Part shown: piece by piece, positions 33,974 through 42,226 of the stretch
Numbering within the stretch: position 1 is the stretch's first letter
Layout: every line of letters begins with the position of its first letter
Assembly: GCA_012270795.1 (NCBI GenBank)
Contig: JAAXHO010000080.1
Span: forward strand, 1-57,797
Source: Candidatus Poribacteria bacterium
GTDB taxonomy: Bacteria; Poribacteria; WGA-4E; WGA-3G
Direction: 5' to 3'
Length of the DNA stretch: 57,797 bases
The notes under the pieces: model-generated
What the model was told of the DNA's origin: nothing
Seen by the model: only the letters and a program-made list of their open reading frames with translations
Database searches by the model: none
Position numbers and translations under genes: made by a program

Positions 33974-34900
33974 ATGCGATCAACAACAGTAACATTGCCA
34001 GAGAGTAGTAAAGTGGCAACCCATTCTTCAAGAACCACAGTTTTAGTGAGAACAATAGACGACTATATTCAACTCACGAAACCGAGATTGGTCGCAATGA
34101 TATTAATTACGACTGCCGCTGGATATTATCTGGGTACTAATGGTGCCTTGAATTGGATAGGGTTTCTAAATACACTTATCGGTTCAGGATTAACTGCCGC
34201 TGGTGTCTTAGGTCTAAACCAATATCTGGAACGTGATATAGACGCTCTGATGCAGCGCACACAGCAAAGACCTCTACCAGCAGGTAGACTACAACCCATG
34301 CATGCACTGCTTTTCTGTGCCGTGTTAACGGGTTGTGGAATGCTATACTTGACAGTTTTTGTAAACCCACTTAGTGGCTTCACTATTTCTGTAATCGTCG
34401 TGAGTTATCTGTTCGGGTATACACCGCTGAAGCGAAAAACATCATTGTGTACACTTGTCGGTGCTGTTCCGGGTGCTTTACCGCCTGTCGTCGGTTGGGT
34501 TGCAGCACAAGGCACACTTACCGCTTCAGCATGGGTGTTATTCGCAATCCTTTTTCTATGGCAACTGCCACATTCTCTCGCAATAGCATATATCTATCGT
34601 GAAGATTACGCAAAGGCGAGTTTAAGACTATTGCCTGTTATCCATCCAGATGGAAAGAGTACGCGTCATCAGATCGTGGTTAACTGCATTGCATTATTTG
34701 GAATCGGTCTACTGCCTACGATCTTCAACATTTCTGGCGGTTTTTATTTTCTCGCTGCAATACTCATCGGTGGCATGTTTCTCATAAGTGGATTATATCT
34801 ACAAATAACACAAACAGTGAAAGCAGCACGGTATGTCCTGTACGCATCTTTGCTGTATTTGCCGCTGATCTTTATTACAATGGCTCTTGACAAGATATAG
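33974..34900 (+). CDS. ctaB: Protohaem IX farnesyltransferase (haem O synthase)
   Basis: UbiA-superfamily prenyltransferase that farnesylates haem B to haem O. A 308-residue, roughly nine-helix protein with LTKPRLVAMILITTAAGYYLG, the first Asp-rich motif NQYLERDIDALMQRTQQRPLPAG, YTPLKRKTSLCTLVGAVPGALPPVVGW, and the second region LWQLPHSLAIAYIYREDYAKA. It works with the upstream haem A synthase. The next small gene begins 22 bases after its stop. Confidence 0.95.
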   Translation: MRSTTVTLPESSKVATHSSRTTVLVRTIDDYIQLTKPRLVAMILITTAAGYYLGTNGALNWIGFLNTLIGSGLTAAGVLGLNQYLERDIDALMQRTQQRPLPAGRLQPMHALLFCAVLTGCGMLYLTVFVNPLSGFTISVIVVSYLFGYTPLKRKTSLCTLVGAVPGALPPVVGWVAAQGTLTASAWVLFAILFLWQLPHSLAIAYIYREDYAKASLRLLPVIHPDGKSTRHQIVVNCIALFGIGLLPTIFNISGGFYFLAAILIGGMFLISGLYLQITQTVKAARYVLYASLLYLPLIFITMALDKI

Positions 34901-34922
34901 TTTTTTATCGGAGAGACAACAA

Positions 34923-35174
34923 GTGAACGATCAGGAAATTCGCCTACGAAACCGTTTAGTCCTCCTTATATTGTGTTTTGTGTTTGTTGGGTTATTTAGC
35001 CTTACTATGTTGGGCTTAGTTTACGGGTTTGAAGCGTCACCACCCGTTAAGAAAATTGTGGAAATCATCACAACAATTGTTGCTGGCGTTATAGGTTTTT
35101 TTCTAATTAGTGCTGGAATATACGAGCTTGTTACTTTGATTGTGAGGAAAAGAATACGGAAAAATGATACATAG
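34923..35174 (+). CDS. Small two-helix membrane protein in the oxidase locus
   Basis: GTG 34923 has GGAGAG 7 bases upstream. The 83-residue product has two predicted helices (LVLLILCFVFVGLFSLTML; ITTIVAGVIGFFLISAGIYEL) and a basic C-terminus. It overlaps the next gene by 11 bases, so it is probably co-translated with the subunit III-like gene. No family recognised; it might be an assembly factor or accessory subunit of the oxidase. Confidence 0.6.
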   Translation: MNDQEIRLRNRLVLLILCFVFVGLFSLTMLGLVYGFEASPPVKKIVEIITTIVAGVIGFFLISAGIYELVTLIVRKRIRKNDT

Positions 35175-35754
35175 TGAGTTGGAACTATCTGAGAATCGTC
35201 CGTTAAGCAATGCCAAATTAGGCATTTTAATCCTGTTGGGGGCTGAGACGATGTTATTCGCTGGTCTCATCGGGACGTTTCTGGTATTTCGTATGGGGAA
35301 TGATCTGTGGCCCCCGTTGTCACATGCAAACATCCAACTCCCACGCGTGGTAACAGGCATCAATACCGTGTTACTCATCATAAGTGGTTATACGATGTTT
35401 CTGGCACAGCGTGCAGTTCAAAATGATCGTGTCAAAGACCTCCGTGATTATCTGATTTTCACAGGCGCGTTGGGATTGCTATTTCTGATAATTCAAGGCA
35501 GTGAATGGATACAACTGATTCAGAAAGGTTTAACCCTTCAATCGGGTGTATATGGTGGTATCTTTTATGTGCTGATAGGATGTCATGCAGTGCATGTGTT
35601 GGGCGCAGTAATTTGGTTGATAATCGTTATCGGTAAAGCAATGGCAGGGAAGTATTCGTCTATCAGTTATACAGGGGTTGAAACCTGCACGATCTATTGG
35701 ATATATGTGGTTGCCCTGTGGCCGGTCCTTTATTTTCTGGTATATTTCGCATAA
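35164..35754 (+). CDS. Cytochrome c oxidase subunit III-like protein (first copy)
   Basis: A 196-residue, five-helix subunit III-family protein. Visible parts: KLGILILLGAETMLFAGLIGTFLVFR (with the conserved Glu), NTVLLIISGYTMFLAQRAV, QGSEWIQLIQKGLTLQSGVYGGIFYVLIGCHAVHVLGAVIWL and a final YWIYVVALWPVLYFLVY. The HAVHV pattern corresponds to the usual GxHxxHV. It shares ancestry with the protein at 36976, so the locus has two type-III subunits. The second may replace the canonical subunit or form a different oxidase assembly. Confidence 0.88.
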   Translation: MIHSELELSENRPLSNAKLGILILLGAETMLFAGLIGTFLVFRMGNDLWPPLSHANIQLPRVVTGINTVLLIISGYTMFLAQRAVQNDRVKDLRDYLIFTGALGLLFLIIQGSEWIQLIQKGLTLQSGVYGGIFYVLIGCHAVHVLGAVIWLIIVIGKAMAGKYSSISYTGVETCTIYWIYVVALWPVLYFLVYFA

Positions 35755-35765
35755 TGGAGGTGTTT

Positions 35766-35993
35766 ATGTTTCGTCAAATTGTCTTATGGGTGCTGGTGAT
35801 TGGATTTGTGGGTTCGCTTTTTCCCATCGTAGTTGACGCATGCCCTAATTGCAAGAACCTTGATGAACCGATCGCGAGGGGATTTAATTGGAGTATCCTG
35901 TTTATGATGGCGATGCCATTCACGGTTGTTGGCGTGATCGGAGGAAGCATTTTCTATCAATTCCAACGTGCAAACAGGAACCTGAAAGTATAG
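35766..35993 (+). CDS. Small membrane protein with CPNC motif in the oxidase locus
   Basis: ATG 35766 follows TGGAGG by 7 bases. The 75-residue protein has a signal-like N-terminal helix, then DACPNCKNLDEPIARGFNWSILFMMAMPF and a second helix. Similar small proteins with a CPxC motif followed by a helix are found in planctomycete oxidase loci. The CxxC pair could bind metal or take part in thiol chemistry during CuA assembly, but this is inference. Confidence 0.65.
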   Translation: MFRQIVLWVLVIGFVGSLFPIVVDACPNCKNLDEPIARGFNWSILFMMAMPFTVVGVIGGSIFYQFQRANRNLKV

Positions 35994-36037
35994 AGGACAT
36001 TTCATAAAGAAAAGGATATATACACTACGAGGCAGCG

Positions 36038-36907
36038 ATGAAAAAAAGTGAGGACTCTTGGATACAATGTATTGACTGCCGCAAAGGGATGTCCAAAGTC
36101 ACACCGCAAACCGTGTCTCTTATCCTGACAGATCCCCCCTATTTTCTTGATGGGATGGACGACAGTTGGGATACACAACGAATAAGGTCCAGACAGAAAA
36201 AAGGCGTTATCGGCGGGTTACCTGTCGGGATGAAGTTTGACAAAGCCCAAGGACAAAATCTATACCGATTCCTAAAACCGATTGCAGAACAGTGGAAACG
36301 GATTATCAAACCGGGTGGGTTTGTGCTATGTTTTTCGCACCCACGACTTTCACATAGAGCAACTATCGCTATAGAGGACGCTGGTTTTGAAATTCGTGAT
36401 CTGTTGGCATGGAGATACGAAGGACAAGCAAAAGCATTCAAACAGGACCATTTTGTCCGAAAACGTAATCTGCCTACAGATGAAAAAGAGAGGATAATCA
36501 GGGCTTTAGGCGGCAGGAAAACCCCGCAACTCAAGCCACAGATGGAAGTTATTATATTAGCACAAGCACCACGGGAAGGAACATTTGTGGACAATTGGCT
36601 ACAACACCAGACGGGCCTCATTGATGTTTCTGAACCGGTTCTTGAAAAAGACCGATTCCCTGGCACTGTCATCCCCGTACCTAAACCTCGTGAGAAATTT
36701 GGGCATATCGCTGCCAAACCCGTGCCTTTGCTGCAACACCTCATCCGAATCTTCTCTGCTCAAGGTTCTGTCGTATGTGACCCTTTCGCTGGTTCGGGTT
36801 CTACTGGAGTCGCAGCACGAAAAGAGGGACGAAACTTTATCGGATTTGAGATTGACAACGAAATGGCAGCTATAGCAGAAAAACGAATTGAAGTTGGCAC
36901 GCATTAA
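36038..36907 (+). CDS. Beta-class DNA methyltransferase (N6-adenine or N4-cytosine)
   Basis: A 289-residue methyltransferase. The catalytic motif DPPY is near residue 31 (LILTDPPYFLDGMDDSW) and the AdoMet-binding motif DPFAGSGSTGVAA is near 248. This order (motif IV, target recognition, motif I) is the beta class. IIKPGGFVLCFSHPRL and the C-terminal NFIGFEIDNEMAAIAEKRI are further family parts. No restriction endonuclease is adjacent, so it is an orphan enzyme, perhaps for gene regulation or a remnant of a transferred module. It sits between two oxidase subunit III-type genes, an unusual position. DNA target cannot be predicted. Confidence 0.9.
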   Translation: MKKSEDSWIQCIDCRKGMSKVTPQTVSLILTDPPYFLDGMDDSWDTQRIRSRQKKGVIGGLPVGMKFDKAQGQNLYRFLKPIAEQWKRIIKPGGFVLCFSHPRLSHRATIAIEDAGFEIRDLLAWRYEGQAKAFKQDHFVRKRNLPTDEKERIIRALGGRKTPQLKPQMEVIILAQAPREGTFVDNWLQHQTGLIDVSEPVLEKDRFPGTVIPVPKPREKFGHIAAKPVPLLQHLIRIFSAQGSVVCDPFAGSGSTGVAARKEGRNFIGFEIDNEMAAIAEKRIEVGTH

Positions 36908-36975
36908 TATAAAATACTAATATGAAGCACAAATTTGCTGTGCTTGGCATTTCAATAAAAAAGGAGTGAAGTATA

Positions 36976-37626
36976 GTGGAACAAGCTACCACTTTAGAAC
37001 ATACAGAAGACGTATACGAACCTTCGCTTACACCGGATAGCCTCGGCAAACTCGGCATGTGGATATTCCTCATCGGGGACACCATGTCGTTTGGGGCATT
37101 GCTGGCTGCTTATGCAGCTGTCCGCGCCGGCGCAGGAGCAATCGGTTGGGTCCCACCCAGCGAAATACTTGGTATTGAACTGACCGCTTTTATGACGTTC
37201 CTGTTGATTTGCAGTAGCGTTACAATGGTTAAAGCACTTGAATCTATCCAGAAAGGTAACGTCGCAAGAATGTGTGATTTTCTGGGTTTAACAATTTTAG
37301 GTGGTATCATATTTCTTGGACTGCAGGCGTATGAATGGTCCCATTTGATTCATGAAGGATTAACACTAATTGACATTCCAAAGGATGGTTTATCTGGCGA
37401 TCCAATTAGTGGTTCAAAACTCTTTGGACCAACTTTCTATGCAATCACAGGTTTCCATGGGTTACATGTAACAGGCGGTGTGATTTACCTAATCGTTATA
37501 TTGAGAAACGGGTGGTGCGGGCGTTATACTGCAGAGTTCAATCATGAGGTAGAAATCGTCGGACTCTATTGGCACTTCGTTGACCTTATTTGGATTATGG
37601 TTTTCACTTTCATCTATCTACTGTAG
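36976..37626 (+). CDS. coxC: Cytochrome c oxidase subunit III
   Basis: GTG start at 36976 with AAAGGAG about 10 bases upstream. A 216-residue protein with five to six helices: LGMWIFLIGDTMSFGALLAAYAAVR, ITFLxLI-like helix II, LQAYEWSHLIHEGLTLI, FYAITGFHGLHVTGGVIYL (the GFHGLHV signature), and a final VGLYWHFVDLIWIMVFTFIYL. It stabilises subunit I and the proton uptake path. The subunit IV gene follows after 12 bases. Confidence 0.94.
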   Translation: MEQATTLEHTEDVYEPSLTPDSLGKLGMWIFLIGDTMSFGALLAAYAAVRAGAGAIGWVPPSEILGIELTAFMTFLLICSSVTMVKALESIQKGNVARMCDFLGLTILGGIIFLGLQAYEWSHLIHEGLTLIDIPKDGLSGDPISGSKLFGPTFYAITGFHGLHVTGGVIYLIVILRNGWCGRYTAEFNHEVEIVGLYWHFVDLIWIMVFTFIYLL

Positions 37627-37638
37627 GAGGACATAAAT

Positions 37639-37977
37639 ATGGCTCAAAATGAACACAAAGAACATCCGAAATACATGTACATCTTCTTGTGGCTTGCTAT
37701 CCTGACTGCTATCGAGGTTGGTGTAGCAATTCCTGAATACTCTGTCGTACTCAAAGCTATTCTACTCATCGGGTTGGCATGCGGCAAGGCTTTCTTGGTT
37801 GCTGCCTATTTTATGCACCTTAAACTTGAAAAACGCACTTTAGCAATTATTGTGATTATACCCTTTCTTATTTGCGTTTTTCTTGTCATTATGTTAATGC
37901 CTGATCTGACTACAGACTCACGACTTGATGAAGTAGCAAAACCTGCTGCAGAGGTCGCTGATACAAACGGGAACTAA
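37639..37977 (+). CDS. Cytochrome c oxidase subunit IV (caa3/CyoD-like)
   Basis: A 112-residue protein with three helices. YMYIFLWLAILTAIEVGVA, CGKAFLVAAYFMHLKLEKR and a third hydrophobic segment are typical of prokaryotic subunit IV (COX4_pro). It starts 12 bases after the subunit III gene with AGGAGG-type sequence upstream. Assists assembly and stability of subunits I and III. The C-terminus is a short polar tail. Confidence 0.9.
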   Translation: MAQNEHKEHPKYMYIFLWLAILTAIEVGVAIPEYSVVLKAILLIGLACGKAFLVAAYFMHLKLEKRTLAIIVIIPFLICVFLVIMLMPDLTTDSRLDEVAKPAAEVADTNGN

Positions 37978-38018
37978 GGTCTGGATAAATGCTAATTCTA
38001 TAAACTTTGGGGCAAAAA

Positions 38019-38654
38019 ATGGAAACACCGTCTGTTCATCTCAAAAACGATGAACGCAAACTTGATAAAAGTACACTGCCTTGGATAGTATTAGGGGTTA
38101 TTATTGTCGGTATTGCTGGTTATACTTTATGGTCAACATTCCAAACGAACTCAGAAACAACGTCCGAAACCGTTTCTGTGAGTGTTCCTGATTTTAGTTT
38201 AGTGAATCAGCAAGATCGACCAATAGAACTATCTGACTTGAAAGGAAAAATCTGGATCGCAGATTTTATATTTACACACTGTCCGACAATCTGTCCTATA
38301 ATGACAGAGGAAATGGCGAAACTGCAATCGGAATTCAAGGAAGAACCAGTCTATTTCGTCTCTTTCACAGTTGACCCTGAACGAGATACGCCAGATGTAC
38401 TCACGCGTTATGCAGTGAAATATGGGGCAGACCAAGAACGGTGGCATTTCCTAACAGGTGAAAAGGAGCAGATATACCAATTGGCTAACGAAGGTTTCAA
38501 ATTAGCCGCTGCAGATCACGGAGGAGGGTTTCCACATAGCACAAGGTTTGCTCTCGTAACACCAGATGGATACATCCATGACTACTACGATAGCCGTAGC
38601 AAACCTATGATGAACAATTTACGGGAGGATGTCAAAGCACTCCTTAAAAAATGA
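38019..38654 (+). CDS. SCO1/SenC copper chaperone for CuA assembly
   Basis: ATG 38019 follows GGGGCA; a TTG at 38007 is less likely. The protein has an N-terminal membrane anchor and a thioredoxin-fold domain with the copper-binding CPTICP motif (about residue 87, in FTHCPTICPIMTEEM) and the third ligand His in PHSTRFALV. FTVDPERDTPDVL is the SCO signature. It delivers copper to the CuA centre of subunit II and/or reduces its cysteines. Its last codons overlap the following small gene (ATGA). Confidence 0.93.
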   Translation: METPSVHLKNDERKLDKSTLPWIVLGVIIVGIAGYTLWSTFQTNSETTSETVSVSVPDFSLVNQQDRPIELSDLKGKIWIADFIFTHCPTICPIMTEEMAKLQSEFKEEPVYFVSFTVDPERDTPDVLTRYAVKYGADQERWHFLTGEKEQIYQLANEGFKLAAADHGGGFPHSTRFALVTPDGYIHDYYDSRSKPMMNNLREDVKALLKK

Positions 38655-38923
38655 AGGACCTGAACCTATTTATTTCCATTGCAGCGTTTGTAGTTCATTT
38701 TCCTTTCGGTTTTTTACGGGTACGATATAAAAAGTTCAGTCGTCCCTGGAGCAGATGTCTATATATACCAATTGTACTAAACTTTGTAGTTAGGCGTTTT
38801 GTGCTCCACTGGCAATGGCAAACAGCAATGATATACTTATGGCCAGCGGTCCTACTCGCACACATCCTCGGAGGCATTGTCGGTTCTCGCTACAAGCCTT
38901 ATCATGACACAAAAACAGAGTAA
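38651..38923 (+). CDS. Small membrane protein coupled to the SCO gene
   Basis: A 90-residue protein starting inside the SCO stop (ATGA overlap), so translation is coupled. Three hydrophobic segments are visible (LFISIAAFVVHFPFGFL; CLYIPIVLNFVVRRFVL; MIYLWPAVLLAHILGGIVG) with basic loops. No family recognised. Position suggests an assembly or accessory role for the oxidase. Confidence 0.65.
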   Translation: MKDLNLFISIAAFVVHFPFGFLRVRYKKFSRPWSRCLYIPIVLNFVVRRFVLHWQWQTAMIYLWPAVLLAHILGGIVGSRYKPYHDTKTE

Positions 38924-38958
38924 ATTCCTTCTATTGACGACAATGAGTTAAAAGAATT

Positions 38959-40875
38959 ATGAAAAGAATATACGTTCCGGTTGATAATTCAGATTATTCC
39001 GATGCCAGTATTGACTTAGCTGTTGAATTCGCAAAGCAATTTGATTCGCAGTTGATCGGCTCGCATGTCTACGCTGCAAAAATGCACGATGTCCGCTTTA
39101 AGCAGATGGAATATACGCTCCCGGAAGAATATCAAGACGAAGTTGAACTCGAAAAACAGCGCCGCATACACGATACTCTCATTACAATGGGACTCCAACT
39201 CATCTCGGATTCCTATCTTGAGGTGATGAAGCAGAAATGCGAAAAGTTTAACATTCCGTTTGAACCGAAAATGCCCGAAGGCAAGCACTACATCAAATTG
39301 GTGGAAGATATCAAGGAAAATAATTACGATCTGGTGATCATGGGAGCACTCGGCATGGGGGCTGTCAAGGATAGCCTCATCGGGGGTGTGTGTGAACGCG
39401 TGGTACGACGTATCTCCACGGATACACTCATTGTGCGAAACCTTGAACCCATAAAAGAACAACCCGGCAATATCCTCGTCGGTATTGACGGAAGCCCCGA
39501 ATCTTTCTCAGGACTGAAAACTGCAATACGTCTCGGACAAAAATTCAACAGACAGGTGGAAGCTGTTGGTGTTTACGACCCCTATCTGCATTATATTGTA
39601 TTCAATTCCGTTGTGAATGTGCTGACAGAACGTGCAGCGAGAACCTTTAGATTCAAAGAACAGGAGCAGCTACACGAGGAAGTTATTGATACAGGTCTTG
39701 CAAAAATCTACCAGTCCCATCTTGAAGTTGCCCGTTCTATCGCTAAAGAGGAACATGACTATCAACTCAAAATTACCCTCCTTGATGGCAAAGCGTATGA
39801 AAAAATCCTACAATACACACGAAAAACTGATCCATGGATCCTCGTTATAGGTAGAATCGGTGTGCACAATGAACAAGATTCAGATATCGGCAGCACTGCA
39901 GAAAATCTGTTACGACTTGCACCCTGCAACGTGCTGCTCTCAAGTCAGCGTTATTTTCCGCAAATTGATGTAAAGGCAGAGGAAACCCTCGTTTGGACAC
40001 AAGAGGCAATGGATCGGATGGAGAAAGCACCGCCATTGGTGCGAGGCATCGCAAAAACTGCAGTGCACCGATTCGCCATAGAACGTGGTCATTCCGTAAT
40101 TACCGAAAGTGTCATTGACAAAGCAATGGAAGCGATTATGCCGCAGCGCGCTTCAGAAAAACTAACCCGTGTCGCAAAAGAGATAGCAGAGCAGAAAGTT
40201 TTAGAAGCAGGGGCTGTACAAACCTATATATGTGGGGAATGTGGCTACGCAGCACACAATCATCAACCCGTCAAATGTCCTGTCTGTAGTTCCCCACCAG
40301 AACGTTTCCAAATGGTTGACAAAGATTCACTTGAACACATTGCAATTGATGAAGGTGGCACTGCAGAAGAGAAAACGTTTGATGGTGTCCGTTTGCAGTG
40401 GTCTGAACAATCAAAGAAGGCACTACGCACCGTACCACGTGGTTATATGCGGCGTAATGTGAAAGCACGGATAGAAAAATCTGCCCGTTCCCAAAAAATC
40501 AGCACGATCACAAATGAATTTGCCATGCAAATCATTGACGACAGCATGGGGGAAGCCGCAGCAGTCCGCGAAGATGCTCCCGAACTCAGAGCCATGCAAA
40601 CGCAATCCGATAAACAAAGCACTGAAACCACCGCTGCCTTTGAAAGTACCATACAATGGACAGATGATGCAGTAGAACGGTTGAACTTAGTTCCCGCAGG
40701 ATTTATGCGAAACATAACGCAAACACGGGTTGAACAACGCGCACAAGAGGCAGGTACTTCACAGGTTACACTTGATTTTGCCTCGCGTGTCATAGAAGAT
40801 GGTAGAAGCCTCGCAAACGAAGTATTAGGCGAATACTATCAACAATCAAGCAATGGAAATAATCAAGAAAACTAA
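38959..40875 (+). CDS. Double universal-stress-protein fused to rubredoxin-like and three PCP_red domains
   Basis: A 638-residue cytoplasmic multidomain protein. Residues 1-155 and about 168-325 are USP domains; nucleotide-binding-type loops MGALGMG...SLIGG and GRIGVHNEQDSDIGS are visible. Then a PCP_red domain (about 344-395, WTQEAMDRMEKAPPLVRGIA), a rubredoxin-like module with CGEC and CPVC (about 423-455), and two more PCP_red domains (about 480-530, WSEQSKKALRTVP; about 567-617, WTDDAVERLNLVP). PCP_red is the C-terminal domain of the protochlorophyllide reductase B subunit; no chlorophyll gene is seen. I infer a signalling or scaffold protein, possibly redox or tetrapyrrole linked, that docks with the other PCP_red proteins encoded downstream. 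Function unproven. Confidence 0.82.
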   Translation: MKRIYVPVDNSDYSDASIDLAVEFAKQFDSQLIGSHVYAAKMHDVRFKQMEYTLPEEYQDEVELEKQRRIHDTLITMGLQLISDSYLEVMKQKCEKFNIPFEPKMPEGKHYIKLVEDIKENNYDLVIMGALGMGAVKDSLIGGVCERVVRRISTDTLIVRNLEPIKEQPGNILVGIDGSPESFSGLKTAIRLGQKFNRQVEAVGVYDPYLHYIVFNSVVNVLTERAARTFRFKEQEQLHEEVIDTGLAKIYQSHLEVARSIAKEEHDYQLKITLLDGKAYEKILQYTRKTDPWILVIGRIGVHNEQDSDIGSTAENLLRLAPCNVLLSSQRYFPQIDVKAEETLVWTQEAMDRMEKAPPLVRGIAKTAVHRFAIERGHSVITESVIDKAMEAIMPQRASEKLTRVAKEIAEQKVLEAGAVQTYICGECGYAAHNHQPVKCPVCSSPPERFQMVDKDSLEHIAIDEGGTAEEKTFDGVRLQWSEQSKKALRTVPRGYMRRNVKARIEKSARSQKISTITNEFAMQIIDDSMGEAAAVREDAPELRAMQTQSDKQSTETTAAFESTIQWTDDAVERLNLVPAGFMRNITQTRVEQRAQEAGTSQVTLDFASRVIEDGRSLANEVLGEYYQQSSNGNNQEN

Positions 40876-40903
40876 AACGGAACTAATGAAACGGAGGGAC
40901 ATG

Positions 40904-42226
40904 ATGATGAAAAAAGTTTTTAGAAACGCACTAACTATTCTGAGTTTGATAACACTTGCTATCTTTATAACAAGTTGTGCCCAAAATGTATCTGATACAA
41001 CCACTGTTCCTACAACTACATCCTCAAATAATTGGAATCAGTGGCGGGGACCAAATAACGATGGCATCAGTTCTGAAACTGATGTACCTATTCAATGGAG
41101 CCAAACAGAGAACGTCAGATGGCGGTTACCGCTACCAGGGGAAGCAGCTGCCACACCCGTTGTGTGGGGAAAGAAAATCTTCCTAACATCCGCTGAAGAA
41201 ACTTCCCTCGTTCTCATGTGTATTAGCACGGAAGGAGAAGAATTGTGGAAACGCACAATAGCACAAGGTAATCGCACTTCCCGCGGTGATGAAGTCAACT
41301 TGGCTGCGCCTTCGCCAACGACTGATGGTAAACATGTCTGGGCGTTTCTCGGAACAGGTGATCTCGCCTGCTATGATATTGAAGGAAATCCTATCTGGCA
41401 GACCAATCTTGAAGAACGTTACGGAAGGTTTAGACTCGGCTTTCTTATGTCAATGTCACCAATTTTGGATAAAGATAAGTTATACCTTCAACTTATCCAT
41501 AGCAACGCATGGTTAGTGCTTGCACTGGACAAAATGACTGGCGCAGAGATCTGGAAGCATGACCGCAAAAGCGATGCAAGGAGAGAATGTGAACACGCCT
41601 ATACCTCTCCAATTCTTTACCGAGATGCAGAACGCGAATTTCTTGTTGTGCATGGTGCAGACTATGTAACTGCACACAATCTTGAAGATGGCACAGAAAT
41701 TTGGCGATGTGGTGGCTTGAATCCACAGAATAACTATAATCCTTCTTTGCGTTTGGTCGCATCACCTGTGGCAACAGAAGGACTTATTGTGGTGCCTTCT
41801 GCAAAAAATGGGCCTGTTCTGGGTTTAGACCCATCGGGAACAGGAGATATTACAGACACCAAATGGCAAATCTGGAAACTTGGACGAGGCACACCAGACG
41901 TACCTTCCCCACTTATCCATGATGGGCTTGTTTATCTCTGCAGGGAAAACGGTGATCTTATCTGTATTGATGCAAAAACCGGTGAACAACTTTATCGGAT
42001 GCGAACACACCGACACAGACATCGTTCCTCACCTGTCTATGCTAATGGATATCTCTATCTAACAGCTCGAGACGGTGTTGTCACCGTTGTTAAGGCAGGA
42101 CGCGAATTTGAAATCGTGGTGACAAATTCCATTGACGAAACCGTGGCAGCATCACCAGTTATTGCAGGTGGCACATTGTACTTGCGCAGTTATGACGCAC
42201 TATACGCCATCGGACAGAAAAAGTGA
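40904..42226 (+). CDS. PQQ-like beta-propeller lipoprotein
   Basis: Three in-frame ATG codons (40901, 40904, 40907) follow GGAGG at 40893; 40904 or 40907 have the best spacing, and ATG 40853 would put 17 residues before the signal. The N-terminus is a lipoprotein signal with FITSC lipobox. The body is a PQQ-enzyme-like repeat propeller: NWNQWRGPNNDGISSETDVPIQW, then repeats of the kind CISTEGEELWKRTI, LDKMTGAEIWKHD, IDAKTGEQLYRMR. Such proteins without dehydrogenase ligands are usually periplasmic scaffolds, of BamB style. It is placed among cytoplasmic PCP_red genes and its stop overlaps the next start. Confidence 0.85.
   Translation: MMKKVFRNALTILSLITLAIFITSCAQNVSDTTTVPTTTSSNNWNQWRGPNNDGISSETDVPIQWSQTENVRWRLPLPGEAAATPVVWGKKIFLTSAEETSLVLMCISTEGEELWKRTIAQGNRTSRGDEVNLAAPSPTTDGKHVWAFLGTGDLACYDIEGNPIWQTNLEERYGRFRLGFLMSMSPILDKDKLYLQLIHSNAWLVLALDKMTGAEIWKHDRKSDARRECEHAYTSPILYRDAEREFLVVHGADYVTAHNLEDGTEIWRCGGLNPQNNYNPSLRLVASPVATEGLIVVPSAKNGPVLGLDPSGTGDITDTKWQIWKLGRGTPDVPSPLIHDGLVYLCRENGDLICIDAKTGEQLYRMRTHRHRHRSSPVYANGYLYLTARDGVVTVVKAGREFEIVVTNSIDETVAASPVIAGGTLYLRSYDALYAIGQKK

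Noticed and set aside
36038-36907. Restriction-modification system
   Set aside because: No endonuclease or specificity gene lies next to the methyltransferase; neighbours are oxidase genes.
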